Shown here: positions 7,611-17,145 of the stretch, in pieces
How positions within the stretch are numbered: position 1 is the first letter of the stretch
Layout: each line of letters begins with the position of its first letter
The notes under the pieces: generated by a model
Databases searched by the model: none
Seen by the model: only the letters and a program-made list of their open reading frames with translations
Told to the model about the DNA's origin: nothing
Position numbers and translations under genes: made by a program
Assembly (NCBI GenBank): GCA_913777665.1
Contig: CAJYTF010000045.1
Coordinates: 1 to 36,082 of the forward strand
Reading direction: 5' to 3'
Length of the DNA: 36,082 nt
Origin: an uncultured Myroides sp.
GTDB taxonomy: Bacteria; Bacteroidota; Bacteroidia; Flavobacteriales; Flavobacteriaceae

Positions 7611-10607
7611 ATGAAAAAAATTACTTTTGCAGCACTTGCTGTACCCCTAATGTGGGTGTTGCTATTATTACTATACTTTAACAGCAACAAATTACACGCG
7701 CAGCAAACAATGGTTTTAAGCGGCGTGGTAAAAACTGCCGACGGTACACCAATAGAAGGTGTAACCGTGTGGCAGCAAAACACCGATAATGGTACCCAAA
7801 CCAATGAACAAGGCTTCTATACCATTAATATCTCACCAAATGCAGTCATCGTATTTGAATACATCGGCTACAAAACCCAGAGTATTGCCGTAACGGGCAA
7901 GGTACTAAACGTTACGCTTACGGCAGACGATGATACCTTGGAAGAACTGGTAATTAATGCCGGTTATTACAGCGTTAAGGATAAAGAACGAACGGGAAGC
8001 ATTTCAAAGATTACCTCGAAGGAAATTGGTCAACAACCAGTTGCCAACCCGCTGGCCGCAATGCAGGGACGTATGGCAGGGGTGAACATTACGCAGAGCA
8101 GCGGTACCCCCGGCGGCGGCTTCGATATACAGATTAGGGGGCGCAACAGTTTACGAACCGAGGGTAATGCGCCCCTGTATATCGTTGACGGTGTACCTTA
8201 TCCTTCACAGTCTTTATCTAACGGTGCTGTTTCTTCAAACATCTTTTCAGGTGGGAATGTAAGTCCGCTCAACAGTATCAATCCCAACGATATTGAAAGC
8301 ATTGAGGTTTTGAAAGATGCCGATGCTACGGCCATTTATGGTTCAAGGGGAAGTAACGGAGTGGTTTTAATAACCACGAAGAAAGGCGGCTTCAATAAAA
8401 CCAGCGTCTTTTTTCAGGCTGCAACGGGTATTTCTCAAATCATAGACCGTAAGCATTTAATGGATACGCCAAGCTACTTGGAAATGAGAAAACAGGCGTT
8501 TGCAAACGATGGCATTACCGATTTGCCGTCAAATGCTTATGATGTAAACGGGGTGTGGGATAAAAATAAATATACCGACTGGCAGAAGCAGTTTATTGGA
8601 AGACAGGCGGTATCATCCAACCAGATGGTTTCTATTTCGGGTGGTAGCTCCCAGACATCCTACTTGATAAGCGCGGACAATAGATCGGATGGAAGTGTTT
8701 TTCCGGGTGATTTTAAGTACAAACGCACTAATTTTTTAATGGGTATCAACCATTTATCCAAAGATGAAAGGTTTAACCTGCAGGCAAATATGCAGAAAAG
8801 CAGTCAGAAAAACAGATTGATGGCCGCCGATTTTTCAGGCAAAATTTATTTGGCTCCTAATGCACCTGATTTGTATAATCCGGACGGGTCACTGAACTGG
8901 GAAAATAATACGTTCGAAAACCCCATGTCCGCTCTAAATGCCCGATATGTTTCAGAAAGTGAAGATTTTATGGGGAGGATTAACTTAGACTATAAAGTTT
9001 TAGATAATTTACAGCTGGGGGTAAGTGCAGGCTTAACACAAGCAACTATGTTGGAATCAAATACGCTGCCTTCAACAATTTACAATCCGGCGTATGGTTT
9101 AACCAGTGAATTTTCTTCAATTTCACAAAGTAGGGGATCACGTTCAAGCTGGATTGTTGAACCAAAGGCAAATTGGTTTAAAGAGTTTGAAAACGGTAAG
9201 TTAGATATGTTGCTAGGCGGTACTTTTGAATCGCGTAGTGCGGATTTGTTCAGCGTACAGGGATTAAATTTTACATCCAATGATTTATTGTTCAACCTGG
9301 CCAATGCAGCTACCCAGAAAATCCTGGCCGATACTGAAACCGATTACAGGTACGCTGCTTTCTTTGGTCGTTTGAATTATACATTTTTAAATAAATACAT
9401 CTTAAATGCAACGGGACGTCGCGATGGTTCCAGCCGTTTCGGTGCCAATAATCGCTTTGCAAATTTTGGAGCGGTCGGCGCAGCGTGGCTGTTTAGTAAT
9501 GAAAAACTGTTCGAGAATACATCATTTCTGAATTTTGGAAAATTACGTGGCAGTTACGGTATCGCAGGAAGTGATTTAATAGGTGATTACCAGTATTTGA
9601 ATACGTTCGGAATCAGTGCTAACCGCTACAACGATGTCAACACCTTAGAACCTTTAAGGCTTTACAATCCCGATTTCAGCTGGGAGACCAACAAAAAACT
9701 CGAAGTAGCATTGGAGCTTCAGTTGTTTAACAACCGTTTGGCTCCCACATTCGCATGGTACCGCAATCGTTCTTCCAATCAGTTGGTGGGTATACCGTTA
9801 CCGGGTACAACCGGCTTTAATAGCGTACAGGCAAACTTAAATGCTACGGTAGAAAATTCGGGATGGGAATTCACAATACAGGCAAACGTAGTGAATAACG
9901 ATCGTTTTAAATGGTCTGCTAATGTAAATGTCACTATTCCTAAAAATAAATTACTGGCCTTCCCTAATTTAGAAGAATCTACCTATGCCAATCAGTATGC
10001 CGTTGGTGAACCGGTTACGATCAGAAAAGTATATAATCTGTTGGGTGTTGATAAAGAAACAGGGCTGTACCAGTTTGAAGATGTAAACAACGATGGCAAG
10101 ATCGACATCCAAGACCGTAAAACCATTTTAAATGTTGCACCGCTGTTTTATGCAGGTTTTCAAAATAGTTTTACTTACAAAAATATAAGTATCGACTTTC
10201 TTTGGCACTTTGTGAAGCAGAATGGCTTTACACCGGATTATTACACAGCCATGCCCGGAAGCTTTAACAACCAGTTACAGACTAATGCTGATTACTGGAC
10301 GCCAGAAAATACGGATGCAAGATACCAGAAACCCAGTGCAGGCTTTAACAGTGCTACGGCGCAGGCATATGAAAACTACAAGTTAAGCAACGGTGTCATA
10401 GAAGAACAGTACTACTTAAAATTACGAAATGTTCAGATCAATTACTTGTTTCAGAAAAATACCGGTTCCAACTTTAAGCTGAATGTATTTTTACAGGCGC
10501 AGAACCTGATCACCTTTTCAAAGTATAAAGGTTTTGATCCGGAAACGGTGGGCAGTTACCTGCCGCAGCCTGCAATGATATATTTCGGTTTTAATGCTAA
10601 TTTTTAA
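7611..10607 (+). CDS. SusC/RagA-type TonB-dependent outer-membrane transporter
   Basis: The protein has 998 residues. A signal peptide (about 1-30, ending LHAQQ) is followed by a carboxypeptidase-regulatory-like domain (about 35-115). The TonB plug domain follows, with SusC signatures QGRMAGVNI near 155, IRGRNSL, PLYIVDGVPY and IEVLKDADATAIYGSRGSNG. The C-terminal two thirds is the 22-strand beta barrel and ends in phenylalanine (NANF), as outer-membrane proteins do. It should import a large substrate across the outer membrane with the SusD protein encoded 10 bases downstream. The peptidase at the end of the operon suggests oligopeptides, as for RagAB. The segment GYYSVKDKERTGSI after the regulatory domain is typical of a peptidase-associated SusC subgroup I have seen in this phylum. 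No sigma/anti-sigma pair is nearby. Confidence 0.95.
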   Translation: MKKITFAALAVPLMWVLLLLLYFNSNKLHAQQTMVLSGVVKTADGTPIEGVTVWQQNTDNGTQTNEQGFYTINISPNAVIVFEYIGYKTQSIAVTGKVLNVTLTADDDTLEELVINAGYYSVKDKERTGSISKITSKEIGQQPVANPLAAMQGRMAGVNITQSSGTPGGGFDIQIRGRNSLRTEGNAPLYIVDGVPYPSQSLSNGAVSSNIFSGGNVSPLNSINPNDIESIEVLKDADATAIYGSRGSNGVVLITTKKGGFNKTSVFFQAATGISQIIDRKHLMDTPSYLEMRKQAFANDGITDLPSNAYDVNGVWDKNKYTDWQKQFIGRQAVSSNQMVSISGGSSQTSYLISADNRSDGSVFPGDFKYKRTNFLMGINHLSKDERFNLQANMQKSSQKNRLMAADFSGKIYLAPNAPDLYNPDGSLNWENNTFENPMSALNARYVSESEDFMGRINLDYKVLDNLQLGVSAGLTQATMLESNTLPSTIYNPAYGLTSEFSSISQSRGSRSSWIVEPKANWFKEFENGKLDMLLGGTFESRSADLFSVQGLNFTSNDLLFNLANAATQKILADTETDYRYAAFFGRLNYTFLNKYILNATGRRDGSSRFGANNRFANFGAVGAAWLFSNEKLFENTSFLNFGKLRGSYGIAGSDLIGDYQYLNTFGISANRYNDVNTLEPLRLYNPDFSWETNKKLEVALELQLFNNRLAPTFAWYRNRSSNQLVGIPLPGTTGFNSVQANLNATVENSGWEFTIQANVVNNDRFKWSANVNVTIPKNKLLAFPNLEESTYANQYAVGEPVTIRKVYNLLGVDKETGLYQFEDVNNDGKIDIQDRKTILNVAPLFYAGFQNSFTYKNISIDFLWHFVKQNGFTPDYYTAMPGSFNNQLQTNADYWTPENTDARYQKPSAGFNSATAQAYENYKLSNGVIEEQYYLKLRNVQINYLFQKNTGSNFKLNVFLQAQNLITFSKYKGFDPETVGSYLPQPAMIYFGFNANF

Positions 10608-10617
10608 TAGGGAGATT

Positions 10618-11979
10618 ATGAAAAAATATATAAAATATTTGGTCTGTGGCTCACTGTATTTTACAATGGGCTGCAGTGATTTTTTAGATGTGGAAACACC
10701 AAAAAATCAAATAGATACCCAAATGGTATTCAACGATGAACGTACCGCACACGCGGCAATGATGAATGTGTACGCATCAATGCGCAACACTGGCTTTTTA
10801 TCGGGCAACAGGGAAGGTATAGGATCGTTATTAGGTGCTTATACCGATGAATTAGAGGTGGTAACTCCCCAAAGTATTGGGGTTAGGTATTTTTACGAGT
10901 TAAACGTACAGCCTAATAATAGTACGGTGAAAAATTTGTGGGACAATACCTATAAACAGATTTATATGGTAAACCAGATGATTGTCGGTATAAACAACGC
11001 GGAGGGATTAACCGCAGAAACAAAAAATCAGCTGATAGGGGAGTCCTTGGGAATCAGGGGAATCTTACATTTTTACTTAAGTCAGACCTTCGGAGCTGTT
11101 CCATACGTAACGGGCATAGACTATCAGGTGAATAAGAAAATAGGAAAGCAGGGGGAAGCTCAGGTTCTACAGCTCGCTGTTGCAGATTTGATGCAGGCTC
11201 ATTTGTTGCTTGAAACAGGTGCGCCGTCCGATGATAAAACACGTATAAATACAACTGTTGTAAATGCTTTTTTAGCCAGAATGTATCTGTATCAGCAAAA
11301 TTGGGTAAAGGCTTCCGAATATGCACAATTGGTAATAGACGATAGCCGGTTTCAGATGGAACCGTTGGCATCTGTTTTTCTAAAAGGAAATACCAGCGCC
11401 ATCTGGCAGTTAAAACCCGAACTCGAAGGCAGAAATACATTGGAAGGAGAAAACTACATATTTACTGCGTTGCCTGCCCCGGTGATGAAGTTGAACAACG
11501 CGCTGGTTAATGTTTTTGAAACTGGTGATTTAAGGAAAAGCGTTTGGATTGGAACGGTTGATGCCGAAAACCACTACGCCTTTAAATACAAACAGCGCGG
11601 AATGACTGCGGGTGGTACGCTGGAGTATTCGGTGATTGTTCGTTTGGAAGAAATGTATTTGATTAAGGCGGAAGCTGCAGCTCAAATGTCAGATTTTGAT
11701 ACCTGTAACGCTATGTTGAATACTCTGCGTTTGCGCGCGGGACTTCCGGCACTAGATATGTCAGATAAAACTACGGCTGTAGATGCTGTTTTAAACGAGA
11801 GAAGAAGAGAACTGTTTTGCGAGTTGGGGCATCGGTTTTACGATCTAAAACGCTACGGTAAATTGGATGCAGTTAAAGATGTAAAGCCCAGTTGGCAGCC
11901 ATTTTACAACTTGCTGCCGTTGCCGCTAAATGAATTAACGTTAAACCCTAACCTGCTACCGCAAAATGAAGGATATTAA
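10618..11979 (+). CDS. SusD/RagB-type surface lipoprotein
   Basis: This 453-residue protein is the substrate-binding lid of the SusCD complex. The ATG at 10618 is chosen over an in-frame ATG at 10594, which overlaps the SusC gene. The later start gives a lipoprotein signal, MKKYIKYLVCGSLYFTMGC, followed by SDFLDVETPKNQI, the usual SusD mature start. The C-terminal part has the SusD signatures EEMYLIKAEAAAQM and NERRRELFCELGHRFYDLKRYG. A GGGAG sequence sits just before the start, unusual in a phylum that rarely uses Shine-Dalgarno pairing. The final 14 bases overlap the start of the peptidase gene, implying coupled translation. Confidence 0.95.
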   Translation: MKKYIKYLVCGSLYFTMGCSDFLDVETPKNQIDTQMVFNDERTAHAAMMNVYASMRNTGFLSGNREGIGSLLGAYTDELEVVTPQSIGVRYFYELNVQPNNSTVKNLWDNTYKQIYMVNQMIVGINNAEGLTAETKNQLIGESLGIRGILHFYLSQTFGAVPYVTGIDYQVNKKIGKQGEAQVLQLAVADLMQAHLLLETGAPSDDKTRINTTVVNAFLARMYLYQQNWVKASEYAQLVIDDSRFQMEPLASVFLKGNTSAIWQLKPELEGRNTLEGENYIFTALPAPVMKLNNALVNVFETGDLRKSVWIGTVDAENHYAFKYKQRGMTAGGTLEYSVIVRLEEMYLIKAEAAAQMSDFDTCNAMLNTLRLRAGLPALDMSDKTTAVDAVLNERRRELFCELGHRFYDLKRYGKLDAVKDVKPSWQPFYNLLPLPLNELTLNPNLLPQNEGY

Positions 11980-14515
11980 ATTTACAAATACAAAGTTCTT
12001 CTTATTTCTGCTTTTTCTATTGTGTTGTTCGGATGCAGCTGCTCAAGCCGAAAAACTGACGTACGAACATCTGGCAAACAATAAGGTGAGCCCTGATGGA
12101 AGGTACGTTACGTATTATAAGAATAGTAATCAAAATAACCTGTTGGTATTATTTGATACGAGAACCGGTAAGGAAATCATCTTGTCCGATATAAATCAGA
12201 ATACCTTCTTGTCTGATTCGTGGTTTATGGGCATAGATAAAGTAAAGTCTGTTCTTTACCGCGTGCGGTTACCGCAGTTCAAAGTAGAAACATTTGATAA
12301 GGTGAGTGAGTGGATGTTGTTAAACAATGATGAAGTTCTAATGTACTCGAAAGAATACTTGAAATTAACGATTTTAAATATAAAATCGAATAAAGAAGTT
12401 GTTTTTAACCAGGTGTTCGCATTCAGCATAAACGACTCAAAAGATAAGGTAGTAGTGAAAAATAACGAATCACATTATCAGATCATAGGGCTTAAAACTC
12501 CTTATAAAAAGCAGGTCATAAAGTCAGATTACATATTTAAGAATGAGAAATTTATCTGGAATGATTCCTTGGATATTCCTTTTGTGGTAGGTGCAGACGA
12601 TACAGATGTGTACGTTATAAAGGTGGATGGTAGTAAAGCAGTAAAGTTACTGCAACAGCCACTACTTTTAGATGACGGCAATAGTACGGTAGATACTTTG
12701 TTTAACGATTTAAAATTTTTGTCGGACTCTAAAATAGCTTTGGGGTTAAAATCCAATAAAGATAAGAAAAGCTCCGATGGGGGTTATGAGGTATGGTTGG
12801 GATCCGATGATGGTTTAACCCCCGATAAGCAGCAGCTACTGGCTTATAAATCGCAGTTGGGGCTGTTAGATTTAAAAAATAATAAGATAATAAGTTTTTT
12901 TAACCATAAAACACCCTTGGTTTTTAAAATAGATCCGTACGATAATTCCATCTATGAAATAGATGAATTTAAACATCAGAATTATAAAGAATATACGCAG
13001 GATGTTGAAATTTCTAAATACGACACGCTTTATAACAAAAATTTTGTAGCGCAGTCCAAATTATCGGCCGCTCATTTTTACAATATCGGTTCATTACCTT
13101 TTTTTCTGAATTTTAAAAATAAGAAATGGCACATGATTGATAAAAAGACACGGGCTGTTCACAACATAGATAGTGGGGTGGATATTGAATTTTATGAGAA
13201 AGACAATATCTACAGTCTGGTTAGGGAAATGCCCGTAAAACAACATTTTGTTGTGAACAGTAATAATGAACTGATCTTCAGGGATAGAAGCGATTTATTC
13301 GTTTTTAATTATAAAAAGAATCAGCTTAAAAAGCTAACGGACTATGGAGCTGAGGGCAGGCATGCGTATTTGGATAACAGTAACTTAAAAGAGCTGCCTC
13401 AGACCTTTTGGTCGTTTAATTTTGAAAAAGAGTTGTGTGCGTGCAAAGACTGGATTCTAACTTGGAATTCAGATAATCATGTATGGTCTGGGATCGATCT
13501 TTTAACAGCTGATAAAAAAGTGGTTCCGCTGGTAAAGGATAAGGCATACTACACACAGATAAAACGCTCAAAAGACGTTATTACCTATTTAAAACAGAAG
13601 GGAAACCAACCACCTGCGCTGTATCGCTTAGACATCAGGACAAAAAAAGAGCTGCAAATTTATCAGAGTAATACTTGGGATACCCTTTCAACAAAAACAA
13701 CCTACGAATATGTGGAATGGAATGACGAAAAAGATCCCGGTTCAAAACGCGGCGCTTTAATCAGGTATCCTAAAGGCTACGATAAAGATAGGAAATACCC
13801 GGTAATTGTAAATATCTATGAAAAAATGGATTACAACCAGCATCATTACAATTCGCCCTTTGTAGTTAGTGGTATGGGTTTTAATGTACACCACTATACC
13901 AATGACGGTTATTTGATTATTCAGCCGGATATAAAGTACGAGATGGGAAAAACAGGTAGATCAGCCACCGAATATATACTGTCGGCAGTGGAGTATTTGT
14001 CGGATAAAGTACCTATTGATAAAGACAATATGGGATTGATCGGACATTCCTTTGGAGGTTATGAAACCAATTTTGTAATTACACAGACTCCGATTTTTAA
14101 AGCGGCTGTTGCCAGTGCGGGAATATCGGATATAATAAGCTTTAGCCATAATATGAATTGGAATACCAAACGTCCGGATAACTGGCGCATGGAAACAGAT
14201 CAGTTTCGCATGGGGAAACCATTCACAGACATGCCCGTTGAATATTTAAAAAACTCGCCGATAACACATGTTGGAGATATTACAACACCATTACTTATCT
14301 GGGCAGGAAAAGAAGATTTTCACGCAAATTGGCACCAGTCGGTCGAAATGTTTCTGGCAATGAAACGTTTAAATAAAGAGGTCAATCTTATCTTGTATGA
14401 AGGGGTTAACCATACGCTTCCTAATGACAAAGTCGGGGAAGGTGCCAGTGCCAGGGTAAAGCAATGGTTTGATTATCAATTAAAAAACAAAGAAAAACCA
14501 AAGTGGTTGGATTAA
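11966..14515 (+). CDS. Exported S9 (prolyl oligopeptidase family) serine peptidase
   Basis: The protein has 849 residues. An N-terminal signal peptide (about 1-27, ending AAAQA) is followed by a beta-propeller-type region (about 30-590) and a C-terminal alpha/beta-hydrolase peptidase domain. The catalytic triad is visible: Ser695 in GHSFGGY, Asp784 in AGKEDFH and His816 in GVNHT. It probably degrades oligopeptides in the periplasm or at the cell surface. Its ATG lies inside the end of the SusD gene, so the three genes form one operon and the peptidase likely processes what the SusCD pair imports. Substrate specificity (dipeptidyl peptidase or oligopeptidase) cannot be told from the motifs. 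Confidence 0.93.
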   Translation: MKDIKFTNTKFFLFLLFLLCCSDAAAQAEKLTYEHLANNKVSPDGRYVTYYKNSNQNNLLVLFDTRTGKEIILSDINQNTFLSDSWFMGIDKVKSVLYRVRLPQFKVETFDKVSEWMLLNNDEVLMYSKEYLKLTILNIKSNKEVVFNQVFAFSINDSKDKVVVKNNESHYQIIGLKTPYKKQVIKSDYIFKNEKFIWNDSLDIPFVVGADDTDVYVIKVDGSKAVKLLQQPLLLDDGNSTVDTLFNDLKFLSDSKIALGLKSNKDKKSSDGGYEVWLGSDDGLTPDKQQLLAYKSQLGLLDLKNNKIISFFNHKTPLVFKIDPYDNSIYEIDEFKHQNYKEYTQDVEISKYDTLYNKNFVAQSKLSAAHFYNIGSLPFFLNFKNKKWHMIDKKTRAVHNIDSGVDIEFYEKDNIYSLVREMPVKQHFVVNSNNELIFRDRSDLFVFNYKKNQLKKLTDYGAEGRHAYLDNSNLKELPQTFWSFNFEKELCACKDWILTWNSDNHVWSGIDLLTADKKVVPLVKDKAYYTQIKRSKDVITYLKQKGNQPPALYRLDIRTKKELQIYQSNTWDTLSTKTTYEYVEWNDEKDPGSKRGALIRYPKGYDKDRKYPVIVNIYEKMDYNQHHYNSPFVVSGMGFNVHHYTNDGYLIIQPDIKYEMGKTGRSATEYILSAVEYLSDKVPIDKDNMGLIGHSFGGYETNFVITQTPIFKAAVASAGISDIISFSHNMNWNTKRPDNWRMETDQFRMGKPFTDMPVEYLKNSPITHVGDITTPLLIWAGKEDFHANWHQSVEMFLAMKRLNKEVNLILYEGVNHTLPNDKVGEGASARVKQWFDYQLKNKEKPKWLD

Positions 14516-14539
14516 ATCTGTGATTTATAAAAAAAAGTA

Positions 14540-14557
14540 GGGCTGCAACTGCAGCCC
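14540..14557. terminator. Bidirectional intrinsic terminator
   Basis: GGGCTGCA and TGCAGCCC pair across a 2-base loop. ATTTTTT follows on the plus strand and a run of A precedes it, giving a U-run on the minus strand. It sits between two convergent genes, 24 bases past the peptidase stop and 6 bases past the stop of the minus-strand small peptide gene. Confidence 0.85.
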
Positions 14558-14562
14558 ATTTT

Positions 14563-14847
14563 TTAAAGTTTATAAAGTTGTGAAGAACATTGTAGTCCGT
14601 TTTCAACAGGCGATTCCCATACCTGTCTGTTAAATGCGTCCGTACAAATCTGAGATGTTGTCATAGGGGTACAATCGTCCACTGTTACAGCTACGCATCG
14701 TTGCCCGCTAGGTTTTGAAATGTCGTAATGATAAGCTGTTATAGGAGCTTTCTCATTTTGTTTTGCTGCATTTGTTGCAAATGCCGCTGCTGCGCCCAAT
14801 ACCATCACTGCTAGTGGCATCATGGCTTTTTTAAATGTTTGTCTCAT
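14563..14847 (-). CDS. Secreted four-cysteine small protein, DUF6520-like
   Basis: This 94-residue precursor starts with a signal peptide (about 1-25, VMVLGAAAAFATNA). The short mature part has four cysteines (C51, C59, C68, C87) and ends in LYKL. The pattern resembles the Bacteroidota DUF6520 family of small exported proteins: a hydrophobic leader with AFATNA, a Cys-x7-Cys pair, a later Cys pair and a short Tyr-Lys end. I recall this from family knowledge and could not search it. The cysteines could form two disulfides. The MauE/DoxX-type protein encoded upstream is of a class linked to thiol redox work, so a joint role is plausible but inferred. The biochemical function is unknown. Confidence 0.7.
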   Translation of the reverse strand: MRQTFKKAMMPLAVMVLGAAAAFATNAAKQNEKAPITAYHYDISKPSGQRCVAVTVDDCTPMTTSQICTDAFNRQVWESPVENGLQCSSQLYKL

Positions 14848-14944
14848 AATGTAATAATTTATAATTTTTCGGTTTACTCTTTTCTACAGGTTTTCAACCG
14901 TTAACTCCTGTCTATCGGCCAATAGATTTATTTTTTTGGGAGTG

Positions 14945-14982
14945 GGGAATCGGGAGTAGGGAATTCCCCACTCCCGATTCCC
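14945..14982. repeat. 19-bp-stem palindrome
   Basis: GGGAATCGGGAG and CTCCCGATTCCC are the outer arms of a stem with one mismatch and no real loop. It lies between two minus-strand genes and may be a transcript processing or stop signal. Confidence 0.55.
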
Positions 14983-15029
14983 TAATCATTCACTTTTTCT
15001 CAAAGAACTTATAAGATTGAGTAATATTT

Positions 15030-15350
15030 TTATTCTAGTGAAAGTTCTTTTTTAAGGGATCTTTTTATTTTTTCAATGTATTTGCCTATGATATACTCTT
15101 TAAAATCTATTTCTTGTAATTCAACTTGGTCGTAATAGGTTTCTAATTTAATGACTGCTTTCCATGCTTTTTGGTAGTACTTTTTTTTTATCTCCTCTGT
15201 AGGTTCATGATCAGCACAATTCAAATGAAAAGCTAATTTTAAGGCCGCTTTTTCATATGCTGGCAATACTTTTACTTTAAAATCGTCAGTATGCATGTGA
15301 TAAAAAATTACATGATGAGCAAGTCTTTTGGCTAATATGTAGGTATTCAT
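15030..15350 (-). CDS. Small helical hypothetical protein
   Basis: I do not recognise this 106-residue protein. It has no signal peptide or membrane segment, is predicted by eye to be mostly helical, and ends in a lysine-rich amphipathic stretch (EKIKRSLKKELSLE). The His-rich start (AKRLAHHVIFYHMH) is notable. A four-helix-bundle protein is possible. It lies on the same strand as the small secreted peptide and the propeller-like gene but is separated from both by more than 180 bases containing hairpins, so it may have its own transcript. Confidence 0.6.
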   Translation of the reverse strand: MNTYILAKRLAHHVIFYHMHTDDFKVKVLPAYEKAALKLAFHLNCADHEPTEEIKKKYYQKAWKAVIKLETYYDQVELQEIDFKEYIIGKYIEKIKRSLKKELSLE

Positions 15351-15391
15351 AATTTATATTGTTAATGAATGATTATTATTTTTTATGGTGA

Positions 15392-15462
15392 AAGGAGCAG
15401 GGGAGCAGCGCCGAAAAAACACCCCTATTTGAATCTGTTATGACTGCTTCCCCAACTCCTTA
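15392..15462. repeat. Large imperfect hairpin
   Basis: AAGGAG-CA-GGGGAGCAG pairs with CTGCTTCCCC-AA-CTCCTT around a 35-base loop. It lies just upstream of the small helical gene on the minus strand. It could be a leader structure. Confidence 0.45.
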
Positions 15463-15507
15463 ACTATTATTATTTTACTGATTTTAATTTACAAAGGTGG
15501 GTCATGC

Positions 15508-15556
15508 GTTGGGAAGTAGGAATCCGGTATGCCCATAACCGGTTCCTGTTCCCAAC
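15508..15556. repeat. Imperfect hairpin
   Basis: GTTGGGAA, TAGGAA and CCGGT pair in order with ACCGG, TTCCT and TTCCCAAC around a loop of 7-9 bases. No family copies were found elsewhere in the window. Confidence 0.45.
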
Positions 15557-15628
15557 AATCCACTCCCTATATTGTATCTTTTCTCCTTTAAATTTAAAAG
15601 CACTATAATTTATTCACACGAATCTGGG

Positions 15629-15788
15629 GCGGTATGAAGTTTTAAGCGAGCGTCGAATTACTGCATGAAGCGCAAGCTGATCGGGGTGCAAAGCATCGTT
15701 TCGATCAGGTAGCTTCGCAAGTCCAATTCGACCGTTTAAAAGTTCGCCGCAATAAAAAGATTTTTGATACTTTTTATCTAAAAAGTAT
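15629..15788 (+). repeat. Family-1 structured element, copy f
   Basis: The long stem spans 15629-15750 with GCGG ... CCGC ends. Inner arms CTGATCG/CGATCAG replace CAGATCG/CGATCTG of copy a while keeping pairing. The tail hairpin ATACTTTTT/AAAAAGTAT is at 15767-15788. It abuts the 3' end of the propeller-like gene (stop at 15828). Confidence 0.75.
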
Positions 15789-15827
15789 AGAGAAACTTGT
15801 TATAGTAGTAAGTACTCACTTCGATTT

Positions 15828-16862
15828 CTAAAAAACATACCTCACCAACGAATTCCCAACCAACCCAAAGAAATAGTTATCGTTTATCGCAAACTCTTTG
15901 ATCTTGTCACCCTGATGGTCGTATGCGTAAAAACTGTATAAATATTCGTTCTTGTTATAATCGTACACATCTATGATACTTGCCTGTTTCCACATGCTCC
16001 TCGGTTCGTTTGTACCCATCAGTTCCGATTTTACATACAGCAGTCCGTGATACGCATAGGTCTTTGAGTTTACTTTCTGCGGTGGTGCACCCATCTTGCG
16101 TTCACCATTAGCTAAAGTGGTCACTTCAATTTTAGCTAAGCTGGTGGTGTCAATGGTTTTACCTCTTACAAATTGGTTAGCCTGTGGGTGGTAAACAAGG
16201 TATTGGTTCCTGTAATAATAGGTGTAAACACCTTGCTTGGTCTTAGCATCGATAACCAGCTGACCGTCGGTGTCAAAAACCCCGTCGATCTGTTTTTGTA
16301 ATGCATCATCATAAAGTTCAAAGGTTGTTGAATCACTAATGTTCAATTTACCCAGTACATGCTCGCCGTTTGCTGCCCGCTGACTTCGAAACAAAAAAGT
16401 ATTGTTTGCTACTGGTTGCAGTAAAGAGAAATAGACCTTTTCCTGCATATACTTAGTTGCAATCCAGTTATTAGTATTTCCCTTGTATATAATCGGAACG
16501 GTACCGTCACTCACAAAGAATTCATTTTCCTGAACGCTGACGCTCAAACTTCGGAACGAACGTTGTGTTTCATCCAGCCTGATCTGATGCTCTATCTTCG
16601 TACCCAGATTTGTAGGCACAGCTGTTACAAGTAGCGGAGCCGTATAGTTCCCAAGATAGATGGTATCATTGGTAAGCCCGGCGATATAGTACGAATTCAC
16701 CTCGAGATCCAGATACTCCGCTTTATCAATGTGATGCGGCATAAACCTCCGCACAAACGGATTCTCTCTTTTCATGATATGTTCTGAACTCACGAACAGC
16801 CCAACCACTATCGCACTGCTGATCACCATGGTTAACACGATATAGAATATTTTTTTCTTCAT
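15828..16862 (-). CDS. Membrane-anchored propeller-like hypothetical protein
   Basis: This 344-residue protein has one N-terminal hydrophobic segment (about 4-25) that acts as a signal anchor or uncleaved signal. The exported domain is beta-rich and made of repeated strands (for example YYIAGLTNDTIYLGNY near 58 and EFAINDNYFFGLVGNSLVRY at the end), suggesting a six-bladed propeller. No catalytic motif is visible. It lies downstream of the MauE/DoxX gene on the same strand. I infer that it works with the membrane redox protein, but I cannot name the family. The start ATG at 16862 is followed by MKKKIFYIV, a normal signal start. Confidence 0.65.
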   Translation of the reverse strand: MKKKIFYIVLTMVISSAIVVGLFVSSEHIMKRENPFVRRFMPHHIDKAEYLDLEVNSYYIAGLTNDTIYLGNYTAPLLVTAVPTNLGTKIEHQIRLDETQRSFRSLSVSVQENEFFVSDGTVPIIYKGNTNNWIATKYMQEKVYFSLLQPVANNTFLFRSQRAANGEHVLGKLNISDSTTFELYDDALQKQIDGVFDTDGQLVIDAKTKQGVYTYYYRNQYLVYHPQANQFVRGKTIDTTSLAKIEVTTLANGERKMGAPPQKVNSKTYAYHGLLYVKSELMGTNEPRSMWKQASIIDVYDYNKNEYLYSFYAYDHQGDKIKEFAINDNYFFGLVGNSLVRYVF

Positions 16863-16986
16863 AATTTTATTGTTTATGGTTATAAGTTTTTTAGTTGTAT
16901 GTTGTATGCAGTAATTGTGTTTTATTACAATTCAATGCGCCCTCAAACAAAACCGAATTTTAAATTAAGCTGCAATCTGAAAAACT

Positions 16987-17145
16987 GACATTATAAAAAA
17001 AGCGTTAAGTGCCGATGGTTTTTATACGTTAAAAACAAAATGCCTGTTTGAGCGAAGCGAGTATTATTTTGTTTAGTATAAAAAGCGGAGAAGTAGCTTT
17101 TTTTATGAGTCGAGGCGTTTTGTTTCTTTTGCGCGACAAAAGAAA
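16987..17145 (+). repeat. Family-1 structured element, copy g
   Basis: GACATTATAAAAAA pairs with TTTTTTATGAGTC (16987-17111). Inner arms TTTTTAT/ATAAAAA replace the TTTTTAC/GTAAAAA of copy e, and the loop motif GAGCGAAGCGAG is identical. The tail hairpin TTTCTTTT/AAAAGAAA at 17123-17145 overlaps the coding end of the MauE/DoxX gene. Confidence 0.75.
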
